Positions 1 through 11,599 are shown, counted from the stretch's first letter. The stretch is DNA of 64,000 bases from Stramonita haemastoma (GCA_030674155.1 CM060323.1:40030114-40094113), one strand, 5' to 3'. Translations and numbers: made by a program. The notes: a model not told the origin generated them from the letters alone.

Positions 1-414
1 AAAAAAAAATTGACTCGCCTGTATTTCTCAGTGAGTTCTTTGCCTGTTCCTGGCTGCTCTATCCTGGTTGTGAACTATATGTCTAGATATCAGACTTGTG
101 GGAGTGCGTTGCATTATCTTGGTGACAGGACTGGGGTTTTCCTTTTTCTGAGATGCTTTTTAATGATGGCTATGGGGAGTTTTAACATGATGAGTCTGGT
201 TTTGGGCTAATTTCTGTCATGCAAGTGGTGTGTGTTGATCATTAGCTGTCCATGGGTTCACATTCTGTTCCAATGCAACATTTGATGGCTGACAGGGATG
301 CAAGTATGCAGGTTTATGATGTTGAACTTCTGTGTGGGTGTGACACCTAGATGAAGAGGTCCTGCATGTTTTTTGTTATTGACATTGTCAATGTCGACAT
401 CAGTTAACATAATT

Positions 415-612
415 ATAAACCGAGGCCCTGTGTGCGAATGCACGCAGAACATCTTGCGCACATTAAATCCTGTTCCGCTTTTCATAAGTGTAGGCCACCA
501 TTGTGTGTCGGTGGGAATAGATGATTCACAAAACTGCATACACACAGGAACTGGATGTAAAAAAGCACATGAATGCTTATTCTGTTATCCTCTATATAAA
601 AGGATAAATAAA
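415..612 (+). mobile_element. tRNA-derived SINE a, 3' part
   Basis: Body and tail only: accgaggccctgtgtgcgaa, aaatcctgttccgcttttca, aaaactgcatacacac, ending in aggataaataaat. The tRNA head is missing. Block D copy 1 begins directly after it. Confidence 0.8.
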
Positions 613-617
613 TGTGA

Positions 618-1095
618 AGTGGCATCAGCAGGACAGGACAGGGTGGTGCTTGTGGGTGTTTGTCATTGTGGACACTGCAGGTGTTGAAGTTGTGATGCAG
701 GAGCACAGTTCCCCTGGACCCCCTGTGTGGTTGACATGATGGCTCTGGCTGACTATGCTGGTCATCTGTGGGATGAGGATACAAGGTGGGGGGTATCAGA
801 GGGGATGTTCCAGGAAGGCGTCAAAGCGTGTCTCCAGTGCTGTGGCTGACTTCATGACTGAGGGATCTGGGAACATGGACGCATGTTTTTCAGATCGTGT
901 GGGGTCAGCTTCAGAGCTGTTGAGGGATTCTTTGGTGCTGTCCCTGGGATGTTGCCTTGACCGGTCCTGGTACCTCCCTCTTGTGTCCGACATTTCACAG
1001 ATGATCTGACGTGGTGGTTGGAGTTGTCATGTTAATGATACAGGAGGTTCAGTGGAGCTGTGTCTTCAGTGTCATGGCTTTGACATCTGTAGTAT
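618..1095. repeat. Conserved block D, copy 1 (truncated)
   Basis: From gtgaagtggcatcagcagga to about the end of ctttgacatctgtagt, nearly identical to the same block at 7.5, 18.6 and 26.4 kb. It is preceded directly by a SINE 3' end and lacks the 5' extension and the 49-bp minisatellite seen in the other copies. I do not recognise a product. Open frames exist on both strands but are not preserved in register: one extra G at 786-791 shifts this copy. Confidence 0.85.
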
Positions 1096-1137
1096 TTGCT
1101 TTGCCAGATAACCCTTCTCCCCCCCCCCCCCCCCCCC

Positions 1138-1450
1138 TTCATGGAGATGCTGGGGGCCTGTCAGTATAAATAGCATACCCACCTGGAAATTATGTACTAG
1201 GAATTTCCTCTTTTCTGTTCCTCTCTTTGATTTTGCCTTGTTCATTTTCTTCTGTTACTTTCTTCTTGTCTATTGTCTATCTTCTTGGTCTATTCTCATG
1301 CCTTTTTTTTTCAAGAAAGACCTGAAAGATAATTCTCCCATGTCGAAGTTGGATGTGCTGGGCCTGACTTGTCAGGCACTTGACAGCAGTGTAGCACAAT
1401 TTTGTTCATTTGCCAGACAGCAATAGTTGCTAAGTGTACATTCATGAAGA
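1138..1450 (+). repeat. Short dispersed repeat X, copy 1
   Basis: Shares tgtcagtataaatagcatac, ttcttggtctattctcatgc, agttggatgtgctgggcctg and cagacagcaatagttgct with copies at 1890-2130 and, inverted, 11893-12125. SINE-like in size; no RNA polymerase III boxes identified. Confidence 0.65.
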
Positions 1451-1889
1451 AGAGAATCCTTGTTCTGTGTCATCATGACAGATTTTTTAAGTATGCATGG
1501 AATCGACTATACTAACACTTTTGAAAATTTGAAAATTAAAAACATACTAAAAAAATTAACCATTGACATTGCTGAATGTTTGTTGGACAGACAACTAGAA
1601 GACTTGTATTTGCATTACTGTTGTTTCATGTTAACTTTTTTTGGGTTTAAAATTTGCTCATGTTGAAGACCACTTTTGGGGGGTCTTCTGAATGCATGTA
1701 AATGCAAACACATTTTCACACATTTTCAATCTTGTGTTTTTGCTCCCCCACACCCCCTTTCCCTCCTTCCTTTAAACTTCCCTAACATTTTCCTCATCTA
1801 ATATCACTAATAATGAACAGATGTTAACTTGAAGATAACTACTAACACATTAAACCTAAGGTTTTCAACCAAGTAGGTGGTCAAGTTGT

Positions 1890-2130
1890 ACTACAGCGTG
1901 TGTGTCTTTAGCACAGAAGTTTCTGCCTTGTTCCTTTTCTTCATGTCATCTTTTTTTTTTCTGCTTTCTTGGTCTGTTCTTGTGCCTTTTCCCCAGAAAG
2001 ACTTAAAAATATGATGATTCTCTCCCATGCCCAAGTTGGATGTACTGGGCTGACTTGTCAGGCCCTTAACAGTGCAACACACTTTAACTCATATGACAAA
2101 CAACAGTAGTTGCTGTGTGTACGAAGAAGA
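1890..2130 (+). repeat. Short dispersed repeat X, copy 2
   Basis: Shares tttcttggtctgttcttgtg, ccccagaaagacttaaaaat, aagttggatgtactgggctg and caacagtagttgctgtgtgt with copy 1. Confidence 0.65.
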
Positions 2131-2479
2131 AAAATGCTAGGTTGAATCAGTTTATGGGAGAAAAGGAAGTATAGGTTTCACCAGGATCAACTTAAGATGT
2201 GTTCTTGAGATTTTAAGTGCAGCAGCTCGAGTCAAAAGCCGACCAGAGTCTTTCAAGATGATGCCTTCTAGTGTTTTTTTTTTTTTTTTAAAGTCACCAA
2301 TTACTTTTAGTGTGTTTCATGGTTGAATTCAGTCGGGAGGGATGATATAAATCCTGAGACCAGTTGACAAGAGATGTTTCAGATGATGGCAGATTTGCGA
2401 GTTGGAGTCAGAAAGTCTGAATCTTAAGGAAACTAAAAATCACGGATTTAAAAAAAATTCTATTTTGCATGAAGACATT

Positions 2480-2835
2480 GCAGTGTCAAAGAACACTTTT
2501 TGTTGTGTCCTGGTTTTGGTAATGAGGTGATAGGCTACTTCTTACAGTGTTTACACGTAGAAGATTCTAGTTTTGGCAGAGGTGATGATTATTACAGTAT
2601 TAAAAAAACACTTTTTGTTGGGTCCTGGTTTTGGCAATGAGGTAATAAGACTACTTGTTAACAGTGTTAAAGAAAATGTGGCAGATTCTGGTTTTGGCAG
2701 AGGTGATGCTTATAGTGTGAAAGAAGCATGGCAGATTCTTGTTTTGGCAGGGGTGATGCTTATTATAGTGTTAAAGAAAACGTGGCAGAGTCTGGTTTTG
2801 GTACCAAGGTGATGCTTTTCAGAGTGATCTCTTGA
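2480..2835. repeat. Degenerate minisatellite (about 50-65 bp units)
   Basis: Repeated phrases: cctggttttggtaatgaggt, cctggttttggcaatgaggt, gattctggttttggcagagg, tgatgcttatagtgtgaaag. Five or six imperfect units, no coding signal. Confidence 0.75.
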
Positions 2836-3852
2836 GGTGGTGTTTAAAAATCTTTTGAAATACTTAGCCTGGGGAAGTGGGTGGGATTCTTGCAGAGAGT
2901 AGGTTAGCAATGAGTGCAGTGAATCATGTTCCACTTCATGGCTAAACGCGGGTCATAAAGGCATCCAGATAAGGATAGGTAGGTCAGAGAGGCCTGTATT
3001 GTGGATAAAGTGGATGTCCTGAATGTCTTCTGGGACAGTGGATTCCCATGCTTCAGACAGTGGATGTCGGGGATTTGGAAGCTAAAGCTCACCACAATAA
3101 GGTAAGATTACTTTGTTACTTTGCACTTTAGGTGTCATCTACAGCAATATCATTTCAAAGTGCAGCACACTATTTTTTGCCTGACTACATTATCTTGTGA
3201 GGAAATAAAAAGTTGCTACTTTAATTAAGTATAACGAAATACTTCTGCTTTAGGGGCCTGTGCCCCATTATGAAACCTGCTTTTTTTCAGGAAGGGCAAG
3301 CTTCCCCTCCCATCTCCTCTCCTCCCCCCCCCGCCCGCCAGTTACCCTGAGACTGTAAATTACATACTGGCTGAAGAATTTGCATGTTTTACAATGTTTA
3401 AGTACCTCACCATAGAGAGAGCCATATTCTGATTCAGATATTTTTGCTCCTATAGAGGAGAATGCGGTTGACAGGTAAAGAGCTTGTCATGGTTGAAGAT
3501 AAGCTAAACTTATTTTGAAGTGAAACAGCAGTTTAATGTAGGCCTTGGTGCTTGTAAGTAACTGACAAATCTTTTGGCCTGGGCCAGATTTGAACTATGG
3601 AGGTTTTCCATTTGTTGACAGTGCACACTGACCTTAATTATACCATTTTGCAGGTCTGTCAAGGATTGCCAGGACAGCAGATGGCTTGGAAGTAAGAGGA
3701 CATCACCTTTGATTAAACCAGAGGTAGTATTAGCAGAGACCACAGGAATCCCATGATAGAGTCTAGAAAACTTTGACACTGAAGAAGACCTTTCTTGTGC
3801 ATTGTGTGTCAAGGTAAGAAACTGAAAACATTCTTGCAATTGATTAGATATA

Positions 3853-4210
3853 TAGATAGCCTAGTGGTCAGAACATTGCGCTCGCAATTTGACAACCTGG
3901 GTTCGATTCCTGTTCAAGGGGATTTTTCTCCTGGAGTTAACATCAGTGCTGACTCCACTCTCCCCACAAGTCCTTTGGATGAGACTATAAACCAAGGCCC
4001 TGTGCGCGAATGCATGCAGAACATCTTGTGCACATGTTAAATCCTGTTGTGCTTTTTGTAAGAGTGGGCCATTGTGTGCCGGTAAGAACAGAGGACATTT
4101 ACAAAACTGCATACACAAGGGGACTGGATGTAAAAAGGCACACGAGTGCTTATTTCATTGTCCTCTGTATAAAAGAATAGATAAATAAATGAATGAATAA
4201 ATAAATATGT
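3853..4210 (+). mobile_element. tRNA-derived SINE a, full length
   Basis: The head gatagcctagtggtcagaac carries a Pol III A-box-like TAGCCTAGTGG, and ggttcgattcc matches the B box. The body runs gactccactctcccc, ggccctgtgcgcgaatgcat, tgtgccggtaagaacagagg and ends in taaataaatgaatgaataaa. Confidence 0.88.
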
Positions 4211-4529
4211 AGATAACACATTTATGTCTATATTTCTTATTGGTTTAAGCATAGCTGCCAGCCATTCCTTGTTCCAATTTTCTAGCCGTGATTCATTAAA
4301 AAAATAATTAAGAAAAAATGTTTGGATTCCAAAATGCAGAACAAATGTTTTCCATATGTGAATAGGATGTGTTTATTATGTTTAGCTTTTTTTTTCCCGA
4401 GCCATAGCCCCAAGGTTTACCAATTGGGAGATTTTGCGACTATTTTCATGCCATCAAGGTAGCTGTATTGTAATTTGAGAATATGTAAACAAATCACCAA
4501 TGTGCATGCAATTAAAAAGATTTTGTCAT

Positions 4530-4790
4530 CCATTCCCACTGGCATGCAGTAGCTTACTCTTCCAGAAAGCGGAACAAGTGCACAAGATATTCTGCAAGAA
4601 TTTGAGCACTGGGCCTCAGTTTATGGGCTCATCTGAAATACTTCCATTGATTTGAGTTGGCACTGTTGTTAATTCCAGGGAAAAAGATATTCTGAATGGA
4701 CATCTCAGTGTTGGCTTGAATCCGCACTGTCAGATCGCTAGCTTAAGGGTCTTATCCACCGGGCTATTCCACCCCACAAGCTGGCATTTT
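4530..4790 (-). mobile_element. SINE with SINE-a body and a different tRNA head
   Basis: On the - strand the head reads ggggtggaatagcccggtgg (A-box-like). The middle has ttggcactgttgttaattcc on the + strand, and the body part is shared with SINE a. The same insertion recurs at 24.08 kb in the same position relative to module B. Confidence 0.75.
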
Positions 4791-4872
4791 GAAGTACAGT
4801 TCAAATGGTTTTTATTGATGGAACTATTTTTTCCCCTGTGGAAAATCTAATTGTGCATTATTTGATGGACAG

Positions 4873-4993
4873 GTCATCATGCATCAGTAGGAACAGACGG
4901 GGAGGGGACAGCAGTGATGAAAAAGGATGTCACCACAATGTCAACAGGAACTGATGACAGCAGTGCTGGTTTAGCTTGCCATTGAATACCAAG
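4873..4993 (+). other. Exon-like module B, unit 1
   Basis: 121 bases between gatggACAG and GTAACATG. An ATG with the context of the unit 3 copy is present, but the frame MSPQCQQELMTAVLV stops after 15 codons, so as a coding exon this copy would be dead. Preceded by a SINE in inverted orientation, as in unit 3. Confidence 0.4.
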
Positions 4994-5254
4994 GTAACAT
5001 GTACACGCACAAACACATCCACACATACATGCTTGCACACACACACACTTTGAGACCCGGGTTCAATTCCAGTTCGAGGGGATTTTGGGGTTACACAAAC
5101 AACATTTCAATAAATTACCAAAAAACAAACAAGAACTAGTAGTACTCACATTTTAAAAGGAAAAAAATTATATAATCTGTGATATCAGTATTATTTCCTA
5201 CAGACCATCATGGTCAAGACAGGTTGGTTTACAACAAACCAGAGCACCCATGTC

Positions 5255-5690
5255 CTAAGTTTAATTGTTCATCCTATTCTTCTGGTAAAAGTCATTAGCA
5301 CTAATTGTTGATCTATTCTTTTGGTCATATTACTAGCATTCAATTGATCCTATTCTTCAGTCAGCATTTGATCGTTCATTTTATTCTTCTGGTCAAGTCA
5401 TTAACATTTAATTATTCATCGTATTCTTCACTTAGCATTTAATTGTTCATCCTATTCTTCAGTCAGCATTTAATTGTTCATTCTGTTCCTTTCTGGTCAA
5501 GTCATTAGCATTTAATTATTCATCTTCTACTTCTTTGTCATTACCACTTACATTTAATTGTTCATCCTATTCTTCAGTCAGGGCATTTTTTTAATTTGTA
5601 TTAATGTCATCCTATTCTTCTGGTCGTCATTAGATTTAATTATTCTTCACTTAGCATTTAATTGTTGATCCTGTTCTTCTGGTCTGATGA
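5255..5690. repeat. Degenerate minisatellite around ttaattgttcatcctattct
   Basis: At least ten imperfect units of about 30-45 bases with 'cattta attgttcatc ctattcttc' cores and variable linkers (agtcag, tggtcaagtcatta). Nothing else is seen in this stretch. Confidence 0.8.
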
Positions 5691-6329
5691 TTCAGATAGT
5701 AATGACCTGAACTTGAACACCGGTGTTCAAGATAGCAGGAATGACATTTAGAGGAATCGTGCATAAAATTAAGGGGTTGGTTAACTCACTCGGGATGGCC
5801 AGTTCTCTCCTTTGCTTTTCCCCACAGATGGCCCATTTGTAATGGTTAGTAAAAAAAATCATAATAAATACAAAACCATAGTAAGAAAATGAAAATTTGA
5901 ACTTATGAATAACATGCAGTGTTAGTATGTATCAAAAGATTTAAGCTCTCACTTTAATATTTGAGTTTTGACTAGCATGAAGAAAAATATTCCAAATTTT
6001 GTACTCCGTGTCACTACTGTGTCAGCTACTCTCTACAACCACGATCAAAGAGTTTGGAACACACGGAATCACCCGACAACACTCTGCATTCAACCTTGGA
6101 TAGGCTCACAAAGCTATGTTAAGCTGCACTAATCATAGTATCATGCGGACGCCATGTGAAAACTCTGCAACAGCAAATCTGCTATAGCGGACAGCTGTCC
6201 AAAACCGTTGCTTTACACTGATCCGCTATAACAGATGGCCGTCCTCTGAGAGTAAGAGTGTAACACCCAACTTATGCATTGTGCTGTAAGGTTTAATCAT
6301 CCACCGAGGGAAATCATTTCAGGAAGGGC

Positions 6330-6505
6330 TTCAGACTTAGTGTTTCTTAGGTATAAAAAGAGCAGTTATAATTTGTCATTGTTCAGCTTAAATTTGTTTG
6401 TATCCATACTTTGATATGACGCACAAGATCGGTGGACTGAATTGAGACAGCAAGCAGAGAAATGTCACTTGAAACATAGGATGATCATTATTCAGAAAAA
6501 CTGGT
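6330..6505. repeat. Anonymous duplicated segment G, copy 1
   Basis: Shares agcagagaaatgtcacttga, catactttg and tggtgtgacaatcc with 25545-25715. It lies between module B and block D in both units. Confidence 0.62.
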
Positions 6506-7119
6506 GTGACAATCCGACAGTGAGGTGTCCAGGATATTAGGCACAAGTGTTTAACTGCAGACTCTGTAGAGATTATATCACTTTTAACTTCTTGAGAGAA
6601 TTCAGCATTTTCCATCTGATATGAGTTACAGTGTCATAGTTGGTCACTAAGAACATAATTGGTTATAGGGAATTTGGTTTTTGTTTTATCTCATTTAATG
6701 TCATTGATGTGGTTTTTCCCACAACACCGTGACCATCCTAGGTTGACTCTTATGGTTGGCCAGGGGGTTGATGCAAGGAACAACTGTAGAGTTGGTTTTA
6801 AACTCCATTTTAATATGATATAAAAAGCCACTCTGATAGGGAATTAATATATAAAAAGCCACTCTGATAGGGAAACACAGTTGTAGACGGGAAAAAAAAG
6901 AAGTAATGGGTATGCGCTGCACTTGTGGCAATGCGCTCTCCCTGGGAAGAGCAGCCCGAATTTCATGCAGAGAAATCTGGTATGACATAAAGTGGTATAA
7001 AATGAAAATAAATAAACAAAATATATAGTTGCACAGTTTTAAAATGACTTACAATTTGACAAGGTGATAATGGCCTCTGTGGTCAGCGGGACTATAAACC
7101 AGAAGATTGGATTGGATTG
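6505..7119 (+). mobile_element. 5'-truncated RNase H-LINE copy
   Basis: Begins in the last coding bases (gtccaggatattaggcacaa at 6529, then gagagaattcagc), continues with the 3' UTR from 6635 and ends in GATTGGATTGGATTG. The 3' UTR contains a small tandem duplication of ataaaaagccactctgata (6820, 6850). Confidence 0.75.
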
Positions 7120-7261
7120 AAAACAGTCTCAAATTATCAGTTGCAAGGAACATTAAAACATAAACTTTAATATTCTACATATATAACCGGAAGGAAAAAT
7201 ATGTAGAAGAGCGGTTCATTCATCTGGAAATTTGACTCCAATAGTATAATTCCTTCTCAGG

Positions 7262-9050
7262 TTGTCAAATCTCTGGGACATGGTTGAAGGTGGTTAGTAG
7301 CTGTGGTGTCAACCAGGATGATGGGTCACTTGGTGTGAAGATCATGTTTGGAGTGGTGTGGGGGTGGCTGACTGCCTTCATGGTCTTGCACAGAGTTACA
7401 TTTGATGGCTGTCAAGGTGCAGGGTGTTGTGACGTTGGCGTCTGTGTAGGGCGTAGGCTTGGTGCAGTTTTTACATCAGCCATCCTGGGCATGCCTTTTC
7501 TGTGAAATGTGTGAAGTGGCATCAGCAGGACAGGACAGGGTGGTGCTTGTGGGTGTTTGTCATTGTGGACACTGCAGGTGTTGAAGTTGTGATGCAGGAG
7601 CACAGTTCCCCTGGACCCCCTGTGTGGTTGACATGATGGCTCTGGCTGACTATGCTGGTCATCTGTGGGATGAGGATACAAGGTGGGGGTATCAGAGGGG
7701 ATGTTCCAGGAAGGCGTCAAAGTGTGTCTCCAGTGCTGTGGCTGACTTCATAACTGAGGGATCTGGGAACATGGACGCATGTTTTTCAGATCGTGTGGGG
7801 TCAGCTTCAGAGCTGTTGAGGGATTGTTTGGTGCTGTCCCTGGGATGTTGCCTTGACCGGTCCTGGTACCTCCCTCTTGTGTCCGACATTTCACAGATGA
7901 TCTGACATGGTGGTTGGAGTTGTCATGTTGATGATACAGGAGGTTCAGTGGAGCTGTGTCTTCAGTGTCATGGCTTTGACATCTGTAGTGTTTACAGTGC
8001 CATGTGCCCCAAGAGTGATGTCCTGTACTGTTTGTGTTCCTTCATGACTGATTTCTGTAGAGGACCAGGTTTTCCATCCCTGCAAAGGATTTTTCTGAGC
8101 TCTAGCATATGTAACTTTGCTTTTGGTGGTAAGTGAATGCTGGCCTGAATCAGGACCTGAATGTAGAGGATGTTAAAGGCTGACATGTCTTTCATTCTGG
8201 ATGTAAGCTGTGGTCAGACTGACTATGGTTCTCTTGTTAAGTGTTATCATCTGCAAACCAGTTTGTTGGCTCTTTGGTGCTCTTGTTAAGTGTTATCATC
8301 TGCAAACCTGTCTGTTGGCTCCTTGGTTCTCTTGTTGAGTGTTATCATCTGCAAACCAGTTTGTTGGCTCTTTGGTGCTCTTGTTTAAGTGTTATCATCT
8401 GCAAACCTGTCTGTTGGCTCTTGGTTCTCTTGTTGAGTGTTATCATCTGCAAACCTGTCTGTTGGCTCCTTGGTTTCTTGTTAAGTGTTATCATCTGCAA
8501 ACCTGTTTGTTGGCTCCTTGGTTTCTTGTTGAGTGTTATCATCTGCAAACCTGTCTGTTGGCTCCTTGGTTCTCTTGTTAAGTGTTATCATCTGCAAACC
8601 TGTCTGTTGGCTTCTTTCAGTCACTGGAGGGCCATTTTCTTCCAGGGTGACTTTTGCTGTGGCGCTGGTCTTTATTATAATTGTGTTTTAGGCCATCTGT
8701 TTTGTAACTTATTAAAACTTTTGTCTCTAACTTCTGCTTCTTGCTTGGGTCAGACAACTTAATTTGGTGTGCTGGACTTATGACTGTTTTCTTGTGATAG
8801 ATTGACTTATCATTTGGTCTGTTTTTTAATTTTATTTTTCACAAGCCATCCGCCATTCTTGAAGTTTAATTATTAAACTCCAGTATATTTGCACCTGGCA
8901 GGTCCCAGTATGGTTTTATATGCAGTCTTTAAGTACATACACTCCCTGTAGTCCTTTAAGTTTGAATGGCAAAGATGGGTTAGTTTGGCTTTGTGTAGTT
9001 CCACTGTGGGAAGATTGTTACTGTGGAGGCTGTGGGCTTAGGAGTAATAG
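7262..9050. repeat. Conserved block D, copy 2 (longest) with flanks
   Basis: Starts around tctctgggacatggttgaag; the conserved core is 7509-7910. It contains a 49-bp minisatellite (8241-8625) and continues through tggtgtgctggacttatgac to tgcagtctttaag (about 8930), all shared with copy 4. Core identity to the other copies is visibly very high (a handful of differences over 400 bases), while the flanks are more diverged. No known family recognised. Confidence 0.85.
8241..8625. repeat. 49-bp minisatellite within D copy 2 (about 8 units)
   Basis: Unit: gtgttatcatctgcaaacct, then gtctgttggctccttggttc and tcttgttaa. The period is mainly 49 bp with 1-2 base variants. Corresponding arrays have about five units in D copy 3 and one in D copy 4. 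Confidence 0.93.
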
Positions 9051-9054
9051 GAAA

Positions 9055-9315
9055 AAATAAGAACTAAAAACAATATTGAGGAATCGGGTTTTGGTTTTAT
9101 CTAATTTTATGTATTGTTGATGTGGTTTCTTCCACAACGCAGTCCATCCTGGGTAGACCATTATGGTTGACAGGGCGTTGATACAAGGAACAACAGAGTT
9201 GGTTTTAAGCCCTGTTTTAATCTGTATATAGATGCAGTTTTAATCTTGAGATTAAAATTTTTCAAGGTAACAGCCCAGATATGGCCTCATGGGGCTATAA
9301 ACAAGATTGGATTGG
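9055..9315 (+). mobile_element. Solo 3' UTR copy of the RNase H LINE
   Basis: Contains gaatcgggttttggttttatc, the tgtatatagatgcagttttaa block, cagcccagatatggcctcat and terminal GATTGGATTGG. No coding sequence is retained. Anonymous segment E follows directly. Confidence 0.72.
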
Positions 9316-9505
9316 TTTAGGAATAATGGGTTTAGGGTCACTGCCGCCAAGCTGTTTCCTGACCTCTCATTGGGCACTCTTGTCAATGTGGACTTTGAAA
9401 AAAGGTCAAAACTGGTAGATGCAGTGTGTCATCTTCTTGGCTAGAGTTGGGGTAATTAGTAGGACTTCCAAGATAACCTTAAGAGAAATTACATCAGGTG
9501 CAATC
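9316..9505. repeat. Anonymous duplicated segment E, copy 1
   Basis: Shares gcaccaagcagtt-like text, ccctgacctctcatt, ggcactcttg and attacatcaggtgcaat with 28076-28285. Follows a LINE 3' end in both places. No function visible. Confidence 0.7.
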
Positions 9506-9824
9506 ACATCACATCACATAAAACAAAGATTATTCTTAAAACAAAACTACTACAGTTGTAGTTCGAAAGAATTCATTATTTGTCACTTCCTAATGGGTCG
9601 GGGGAAAAAATCACCAATCGCTGTTCTAATTGAGACAACAAAATAAAAGTCACTACTGCACTCCTAGCTGTCAGCTCCCTCCAAAAGGTAAACAAAAATG
9701 ATATAAAGAAAACCAACTTGGCATCACTTGAGGACAACCACCAAAAATAAAGCGCAGGTGTCGAGCAACTCCACCTACCTGCAAAGACCTGCCACAAGGG
9801 AAGCAGCAAAATAAATAGAAAACA

Positions 9825-10061
9825 CAAATAACACAAATATCACTCTTCCAATTTCAATAATGAAAAGCTATACAAAATAAATTCACGATAACACCCCAAG
9901 TAAAAATCTAGGCAACATACTGTTGCATTGTCATGAACTGTGTTTTTACACAAGCCACAGTTAATTCATAATCCGGTTTATGCATTCAGATCTTATCAGC
10001 ATTAAAGACTTGTTACAAGTCCCTCTTTTACTCTAACAACTTCTCAAGGCAACATCCTACC
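9825..10061. repeat. Anonymous duplicated segment F, copy 1
   Basis: Shares tcttccaatttcaataatga, atcttatcagcattaaagac, ttgttacaagtccctctttt and caacatcctacctact with 21425-21690. No coding potential seen. Confidence 0.7.
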
Positions 10062-10330
10062 TACTATGAACAAGGCTGGTTTTGAGGATTCGGGTATTGG
10101 TTTGATCTCATGTCTGAGTGGTTCTCGCACAACACACCTGGGTTGACCCATATAGTTCATCTGGGCAGTGATAGGAAGAATGATAGAAGGGCTGGTGTTT
10201 AAATCTTGTTTTAATGTGTATATAGTTGCAGTTGCACAGATTTAATCTGAGATTAAAATTTTTATGAGGTGACAGCCCTGATATGGCCTCTGTTGTTGGC
10301 AGGGCTGTATACAAAATAATTGAATTGGAT
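10062..10330 (+). mobile_element. Solo 3' UTR copy of the RNase H LINE
   Basis: Shows actatgaacaaggctggtt, gtgtatatagttgcagtt, cctgatatggcctctgttg and a tail of AATTGAATTGG, followed directly by a CA tract. The left flank (segment F) recurs near 21.43-21.69 kb, where a related copy lies close by. Confidence 0.7.
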
Positions 10331-10336
10331 CCAGCC

Positions 10337-10650
10337 ACACACACACACACAAAACACACACACACACACTACCACACTTGCACACTTACATTTCACACAC
10401 ACTACACACTACACTCGCACACCTACACTCACACACACTCCACACCTACACTCTCACACACTACACACCACACACACACACACTCAGCTTAACACACACA
10501 CACTCACACTCCACACACACACCACACACACTCACACACACACACACACACATCACCACTCTAACACACACACACACACACACACTTTGACATGCACGCA
10601 CACATGCACAAACACACACACACACACATATACACACCAACACATTCTCT
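10337..10650. repeat. (CA)n-rich compound microsatellite
   Basis: Interrupted ACAC tracts with CACTC, CTACAC and GCACGC variants. Long Thr-His and Cys-Val frames here are artefacts of the repeat. Confidence 0.9.
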
Positions 10651-10652
10651 CT

Positions 10653-10768
10653 CATTTTAAATCTTGTAGTATATCGTTGCATAATTTTGATACAAGATTA
10701 AAAAACAGTGATCTGGTGACAGTCCTGATGTAGCCTCTATGGTTGGCTGGGTTATAGTATTGGATTGG
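10653..10768 (+). mobile_element. Short RNase H-LINE 3' end fragment
   Basis: Only the last ~115 bases of the 3' UTR remain (atcgttgcataattttgat, ggtgacagtcctgatgtagc, TATTGGATTGG), set between two CA tracts. Confidence 0.65.
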
Positions 10769-10772
10769 AGTG

Positions 10773-10925
10773 CACTCACACACACACACACACACACCAC
10801 ACTAACACACGCACACTAACACATGCACACTAACACACAAATTGCACAGCACACACAACATACAATTACACACACACACATGCAGAAATTGCGCATGCAC
10901 ATGAAACACATAGTAACACAAAGTC
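10773..10925. repeat. (CA)n-rich microsatellite
   Basis: Perfect ACAC run at 10775-10798 followed by actaacacacgcacactaac-type units and a decayed CA region. Confidence 0.85.
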
Positions 10926-11275
10926 CACATACACCAGCTATCAATTCCTCCTCCGAGGAGTAGCACAAAGTGCACACATAGAAACAAAACTAAACAAAAA
11001 AAACAAACACGATAACAAAAATAACAAACAGCAGAGGATGCCACCTCCTCCTCCGGGGAGCTCACCCAACTCAATCACCTGATAAATCAGCCTGGGCATC
11101 AACATCACAACCCAGCTATCCACTCCTCCTCCAAGGAGTATCACAAGGTGCCCAGTCACCACATAGAACCAAAACACAAACAAACAAAACGGGACAAAAA
11201 CACACAAACGGCCAGAGGATGCAACCTCCTCCTCCGAGGAGCTGCACCCAACTGACCCCCAGCTCCGTAAACTCT
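10925..11275. repeat. Imperfect ~170-bp tandem pair with ctcctcc-gaggag hairpins
   Basis: Two related units each contain ctcctcctcc(g/a)(a/g)ggag twice (about 10945, 11045, 11125, 11226). They share cacatagaaacaaaac / cacatagaaccaaaac and agaggatgccacctcc / agaggatgcaacctcc. CTCCTC-C-GAGGAG can fold into a tight hairpin. No gene found. Confidence 0.7.
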
Positions 11276-11599
11276 CCCTCTAAATGCAAATTTCTGCCCC
11301 CAAGATTTGATCTCAATCTCACTTAGACCAAAACTTCTACTACAACCACGGGACCCACGCACAAAACAAGCATCACTGATAAAACATAACGGGGAAAAGA
11401 AAAGGCCCCAAAACAGCCCAACTGTTACAAAAATCGTGCACGGCACCACCTTCATGAAAAAAAAATCATGGGCTACACCTGAGCCCAATAAACTAATTTC
11501 TATAATACTTTTCCACTCCAAACGTCGTAATCTGCACACAACACCACACACACACACACACACACACACATTTCCTTGTTAAATATGTTTCTTCTACTT

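Noticed and set aside
3853..3925. tRNA-like sequences with A and B boxes
   Set aside because: They are heads of SINEs repeated several times, followed by the same SINE body and an A-rich tail; not a separate tRNA gene with a clean cloverleaf end.
7624..7905. Protein-coding gene in block D (plus-strand frame ending LVSDISQMI or the minus-strand frames)
   Set aside because: Frames are open on both strands, copy 1 carries a frame-shifting extra base, there are no splice-consistent partners and no family was recognised; reported as a conserved block instead.
8241..8625. CRISPR-like regular repeats
   Set aside because: The 49-bp units are directly adjacent with no unique spacers, and the genome is eukaryotic. 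The same holds for the 78-bp units at 33.4-34.0 kb.
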